In this document: positions 7,698-10,475 of the stretch, in pieces
Layout: every line of letters starts with the position of its first letter
How positions within the stretch are numbered: position 1 is the stretch's first letter
NCBI GenBank assembly: GCA_019693395.1
Contig: JAAMXP010002186.1
Coordinates: 1,377-11,851 of the forward strand
DNA: 10,475 nucleotides
Direction of reading: 5' to 3'
DNA from: Ettlia oleoabundans
Lineage: Eukaryota; Chlorophyta; Chlorophyceae; Chlamydomonadales
The notes under the pieces: model-generated
The model's database searches: none
What the model saw: the letters and a program-made list of their open reading frames with translations, nothing else
What the model was told of the DNA's origin: nothing
Position numbers and translations under genes: made by a program

Positions 7698-9009
7698 CGC
7701 GTGTGCGCGTGTGCGTGCGTGGCGTGCGTGCCCTCCATGGCCCTGTGGCCCACTCGCTGCCGCCCATTGGCACCGCTGCCGTGCTTGCTGCCACCCACAC
7801 AGGCGCCCTTCAAACACCTCTTGAATCAGGCAGCAGCAGCAGTTGTTTTGCCAGCTTGCAGCGATGCCGCCAAGTCGCCGCCAATTCCGCGGTGCATACC
7901 CTCCAGTCTACTGTTGTCGTTGTTGCAGCACATGCTGCTATGGATGCTGTCACTGTGCTGCCTTCCCATACTGCCCTGCCCTTTTCCTACCATCCCACCC
8001 ACTAAGCAACCAACCCACTGTACTAATTGACTGCAGGTGAATGCCGCCACTGGGGCTGTCAATAGCTCGTTCAAAAAGCTGGGGGCCAGCCTGAGCAGCC
8101 TGACGGGGCGCCGCCCATCGGCGGCAAACGGGGAGTACGGCACGGGCGCGGAGCACACGACACAGGTGGGTGGGGTGCCCTCCCTTCCCGCGGGCGATTG
8201 AGTCTGTACATTGCTGATTGCATTCAGAGTCCGCCTAACCGCGTTGAAACTTGCGTCATAGAAGGCTGTGACATTGTTTTAGTTTACTGATTCTGGGGCT
8301 GTGATGTTACTTTCTTCTACTGCTTCCGGTCCACAAGTCAACAAGCAGGGTGGTTGTGACCCCCACCTCACAGGGTCGCCGCTTCACAATAAAACAAGTA
8401 GCAGATGTCAAAGGCCAGCCACCCCACCCCCTTTCGTTTTCTAACCCTGCCTGCAGTTCATTGTGCAGGACGGCAGTGCGGGTTATGAGCCCCCCACCGG
8501 GCACCAGCCCTATGACGCGCCACACACGGAGGCGGGCATGGGCGGCAACATGCGCAACCCGGGAACGGCAGGTGGGTGGGTAGGTGGGTGGGTGGAGGCA
8601 AATTTCTGATCAGGTGTCTGTTTGGCGGTTAAGCAAAATGCAAGGAACATGACGGGGGGGCTGGAGTTGTTCTGGGGGGGTAGTGAGTGCTGGGTGCAGG
8701 TGCAGGTATGCCTGTGTGCCATGCCAAACTGGTTCATACAGGGCCTCCTCTCGGCAACCCCTGCCACACTTTCTGCCTCAACCATTATTGCAGGCCTATA
8801 GCAAGGGCTGAACAGGAGTCGCCCAACCACCCAACCACCCGCCCCCTTGTCCTGGCCTGTCCGCTTTGCGTGCAGCAGCGGCAGCGGCACCGCCGGCCGG
8901 CGGCTCGGGGGCGGCGGCGGAGCGGCAGCTGAGCGGTGGCAGCGGGGGTGGCAGTGGCGCAGGCAGCCCCACATTCACGTTGGACGACAGCGAGGGCAAG
9001 CACCCCTGA
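5651..9009 (+). CDS. BPA1-like (binding partner of ACD11 / Vip1-type) protein, helical region and tail; 5' end unresolved
   Basis: Exons are 5651-5731, 5855-5950, 6258-6335, 6682-6840, 8037-8165, 8457-8571 and 8876-9009 (TGA at 9007-9009). Together they give 792 bases, or 263 residues plus stop. The first five are whole codons, and the last junction is phase 1. The key stretch runs from T-K-E-V-A-Q-K-T-G-R (exon 3) through L-D-H-R-L-R-L-S-E-R-A-T-A-A-S-T-A-I (exon 4) to V-N-S-S-F-K-K-L (exon 5). It follows the pattern of plant BPA1-family proteins after their RRM: V-D-x-K-[FY]-x-[VL]-S-E-K-T-K-x-A, then an Ala-rich helix, then a G-A-F/S-F-K-like segment. In Arabidopsis BPA1 binds the ceramide-1-phosphate transfer protein ACD11. 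Here the RRM is not clearly present (see 5142-5234). The tail is Gly/Ser/Ala-rich and ends near T-L-D-D-S-E. Introns 2 and 4 appear to use GC donors. The product is probably soluble or peripherally membrane-bound. Family assignment is by remembered pattern, not alignment. Confidence 0.72.
5951..6257 (+). other. Probable GC-AG intron
   Basis: The exon ends S-E-K with AAAAG|GCAAGT, the consensus for the rare GC donor class, and the acceptor is GGGTGCAG at 6257. The nearby GT (A|GTGCCG at 5955) would give phase 1 and send the next exon into a frame without family resemblance, whereas GC keeps phase 0 on both sides. Confidence 0.65.
6306..6475 (+). repeat. Tandem copies of the exon 3 end inside the following intron
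   Basis: The exon ends with bases encoding G-A-A-A-S-T-V-G-Q-Q followed by its donor (6336). Downstream in the intron, bases near 6400-6425 encode A-A-I-A-V-G-Q-Q followed by GTGGGT, and bases near 6430-6470 encode L-G-A-A-A-V-V-M-G-Q-Q followed by ATG. The words GGGTGCTGC(A/C)GCA (near 6305, 6352 and 6438) and GTGGGCCAACAGGTG (near 6323 and 6412) show the duplication directly. The second copy keeps a donor but has no acceptor in the matching phase, so these look like duplicated exon ends rather than active exons. Confidence 0.7.
6845..6885. repeat. (GT)n microsatellite with one interruption
   Basis: Eleven GT units at 6845-6866, a TT at 6867-6868, then GT units to 6885, merging into GGGTGGTGGTGGTG. 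It sits immediately after the exon end at 6840, so length changes would alter the spacing or choice of the donor. Confidence 0.95.
6965..7005 (+). other. Possible alternative exon duplicated from the end of the preceding exon
   Basis: It is bounded by an AATTAGTCAG acceptor (6964) and a GTGAGT donor (7006). The frame reads M-V-S-V-G-T-K-V-L-E-H-E-Q, closely matching M-S-A-G-T-K-K-M-L-E-H-E-K at the end of the exon at 6682-6840. Several differences are synonymous (CTG/TTG, CAC/CAT, GAA/GAG) and the length change is three bases. It is phase-compatible if the preceding exon uses the phase 1 donor A|GTGTGT at 6845: the exon brings two bases plus 13 codons and exits in phase 0 to the exon at 8037. 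Whether it is spliced in is unknown. Confidence 0.4.
7608..7721. repeat. (GT)38 microsatellite with GC-rich alternating tail
   Basis: GT repeats run without interruption from 7609 to 7684 (38 units). They continue as GCGCGCG and GTGCGC words to 7721. All 114 bases alternate purine and pyrimidine perfectly, a sequence class known to favour Z-DNA. Open frames across it on either strand encode only Cys-Val or Thr-His repeats and are artefacts. Confidence 0.95.
8572..8595 (+). repeat. (GGTG)n run starting at a splice donor
   Basis: The donor at 8572 begins a run of GTGGGTGGGTAGGTGGGTGGGTGG. Similar but shorter G-rich runs follow the donors at 2634, 3012, 3427, 5732 and 8166, and that of the minus-strand hydrolase at 284. 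Five or more GGG blocks within 24 bases could fold as an RNA G-quadruplex. Confidence 0.8.
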
Positions 9010-9998
9010 AACCGCAGCAGGGCTGCTGCACACCCTGCAGGGAGGCGAGACCTGCTGGGTTAGAAGGCATGTAGCTGTTTGGCCTCAAACCCTGGGGGCT
9101 TGGATGACGCCAGCCCAAGCAACCCTGAAGCCCATTAGCTTGGATGGATTGAGCCCCGGCAATAGGTTGGCAACAGCGGATTTGAAGCAACCTTAGCGCA
9201 CCTTGTTTATCAAGCCGTTTAGCACACACGTTTAGCTGGGGCAGCCACCGTGGCAACCATTCCTTGGACGGCCTGGCCTGGCCTGACCGGCATGATGCTG
9301 TGCCACAGAGCTCTGCAACGTTCAGAGTGCAGCAGCAGCAGCAGCACTGGTTGTGCCGGCAGCTTGATGGACGGATGGAGGGGCCACACCAAGCCAAGTA
9401 GCCAGCTATGCCATTAGAAGAGAGCGCCAAGAGAGGCAGGGCACGTGTTTGTCTGCGCACTTGACAGCTACAACCGCTGTGTAGCAGCCAGTGGGGCAGA
9501 GGCGGTGCCAAAACCAGGCAGCCGCCTGTCCGTCAGTACCCCTCTAGTTTGATCCTGTGCTAGTGCCTGTGACAGCGCTTTTTCACTTCTTGAAGTTCGA
9601 ATTCTGTACTTTTACTTGTACCGCTCTCTCAAGGACCACCGCATGGAGGTCAGGCAGGCCACAAACGTGCTGGCCGTTGAATGGGGGGTGGGATGCAATA
9701 AGCGGCCGATTGGGAGCAGGCGGGCGACGGGAGGTAGCATGAGCAGGTCGGAGTGTGATTGCCGAGGCACCCCCGCTGTGCAAAACCAATTGGTTGCCAG
9801 ATAGCTGGAGTGTGCGCGCTTGTGCGTGTGCGTGGGGGGAGTAATACGTTTGTTCGTGGGGAAGGAAAAAGAGGAAAACTGAGTGGAAACAGGAAGGGGC
9901 CGATAAAATCGTTGCAGAGTGCTTGCGGTTTGATGGAATCGGTTGATTGATGGTCTGTTCAAAGCTGGTGGTGGTGATGGTTGTGGATTTGGGTTTGA
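9010..9998 (+). other. 3' flank of the BPA1-like gene; no convincing gene
   Basis: No TGTAA word is seen after the stop codon in this stretch. Small items are (CAG)5 at 9330-9344, a triple GGCCT at 9280-9295, and an A-rich purine stretch at 9856-9900. A plus-strand frame open from about 9545 to 9804 reads Y-R-S-L-K-D-H-R-M-E-V-R-Q near 9617-9655 and could be an exon, but it lacks a clear acceptor and family match. Opposite-strand frames around 9583-10041 look like random Thr/Pro/His-rich sequence. Confidence 0.45.
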
Positions 9999-10475
9999 AG
10001 AAGATTTCATGAGGACGAAAGCATTGTGGCGGCAGCGCCAAGCGGCAGTTTCAGGCAGTGGCTGCAGCTAGTATATGCTCCACTGTTGCTGGTGTTGAGC
10101 GGGTGTTGGGCGCACCTACTGCTCCCGTTCCTAAAATGGCATTATGGCAGGCTTGGGGTGGCAGCAGCAGCGGGCGGGGTCCACACCAGCTCCAGGTGGG
10201 CACCGGAGGGCAGTACAGCAGCAGTACTGAATGCTTGGCCTGCTGGGCAGCTGGGGGGGGCTGCTGAGGTGGCAGGTGTTGCTGGTACACAGAGCGGTGC
10301 GGGTGCGACATTTTCTCGGGCTGCTGCTGTGCTGGCAGCTGCGGAAGTGGCTGCTGGCTGGGGTGCTGGGGAGCCTGCCGCTGCCACAACCTGCAGCAAC
10401 GGATGCACAGATCCACGAATATACATTCACCAGCGAGGGATTGTGGAAGTCTCTCCCAAGGGGCGGGACGGGGGG
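9999..10475 (+). CDS. Open frame with one hydrophobic helix, possible internal exon, open at right edge
   Basis: This frame has no stop from 9999 (after TGA at 9996-9998) to the window end, at least 159 codons, and has no ATG, so it could only be an internal or 3' exon. A possible acceptor is GTTTGAAG at about 9993-10000. About residues 20-50 read W-L-Q-L-V-Y-A-P-L-L-L-V-L-S, then H-L-L-L-P-F-L-K-W, a plausible membrane helix. A Gly/Ala-rich stretch follows, and the end reads D-P-R-I-Y-I-H-Q-R-G-I-V-E-V-S. I do not recognise the family. The minus strand over 10142-10426 is also open with an Ala/Pro-rich frame, and GCA/GCT-rich sequence produces long frames by chance, so both strand and coding status are uncertain. 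Confidence 0.3.

Larger units (their letters stand above)
6841..8036 (+). other. Long G/T-rich intron of the BPA1-like gene, probably GC-AG
   Basis: This is 1196 bases, three to ten times longer than the other introns. The donor context is GAAAAG|GCGAGT and the acceptor is TGACTGCAG at 8036, both phase 0. A GT donor eight bases into the tract (AGT|GTGTGT, 6848) would also keep frame and add two residues, so the GC call is not unique. From 6841 to about 7560 the plus strand is strongly G and T over A and C. It contains two (GT)n tracts and a partial copy of the preceding exon's end. Confidence 0.65.

Noticed and set aside
7339..8030. Cys-Val or Thr-His repeat proteins on both strands around the long GT tract
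   Set aside because: Low-complexity products of (GT)38, inside an intron bounded by supported exons.
9330..9344. (CAG)5 triplet run as a coding poly-Gln tract
   Set aside because: It lies in the 3' flank of the BPA1-like gene with no supported frame around it, and five units is ordinary in this composition.
1..10475. Bacterial, phage, CRISPR or plasmid origin
   Set aside because: No operon-like packing, ribosome binding sites or direct-repeat arrays. Many phase-matched spliceosomal introns make a eukaryotic nuclear origin clear.

Overview
The window reads as nuclear DNA of a eukaryotic green alga, most likely a volvocine or other chlorophycean relative of Chlamydomonas and Volvox. The grounds are genes split into many short exons by introns of 120-360 bases, G/C-rich coding sequence, long (GT)n tracts in introns, many splice donors of the form GTGGGT, acceptors that nearly all read TGCAG, and protein families known from plants and green algae. 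I see no bacterial operon, rRNA, tRNA, CRISPR array or intact mobile element. The exact genus is not determined.

Layout. (1) Bases 285-872, minus strand: the 5' part of a secreted or endomembrane alpha/beta-hydrolase with a signal peptide. It runs off the left edge. (2) 873-1868: about 1 kb between two divergently transcribed genes, presumably holding both promoters. (3) 1869-4264, plus strand: a complete six-exon model for a 349-residue protein. It has an N-terminal Atg8-interacting-motif-like site (W-E-L-V at residues 13-16), an acidic/Ala-rich middle, a predicted coiled coil and a hydrophobic segment. Its layout resembles plant ATG8-interacting (ATI-type) proteins. (4) 4265-5141: 3' flank with a 35-base tandem repeat. 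(5) 5142-5650: poorly resolved sequence that may hold the first exons of the next gene or a retroelement relic. (6) 5651-9009, plus strand: seven in-phase exons encoding the helical region and Gly/Ala-rich tail of a protein like the plant 'binding partner of ACD11' (BPA1/Vip1-type) family. The family's N-terminal RRM is not clearly found. (7) 9010-9998: 3' flank without a convincing gene. (8) 9999-10475: a long open frame with one hydrophobic helix, open at the right edge, possibly an internal exon of a further gene.

The main points of interest are in the BPA1-like gene. Two introns appear to be GC-AG. Two introns contain duplicated copies of the adjoining exon end, and one copy forms a frame-compatible possible alternative exon. 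The longest intron carries 114 bases of perfect purine-pyrimidine alternation. The putative AIM-bearing membrane protein is the other notable find. Both plus-strand genes belong to, or resemble, families tied in plants to autophagy or ceramide-linked cell death, but no functional link is shown by the sequence. All gene models come from reading frame, phase and splice signals by eye; no database or transcript evidence was used.
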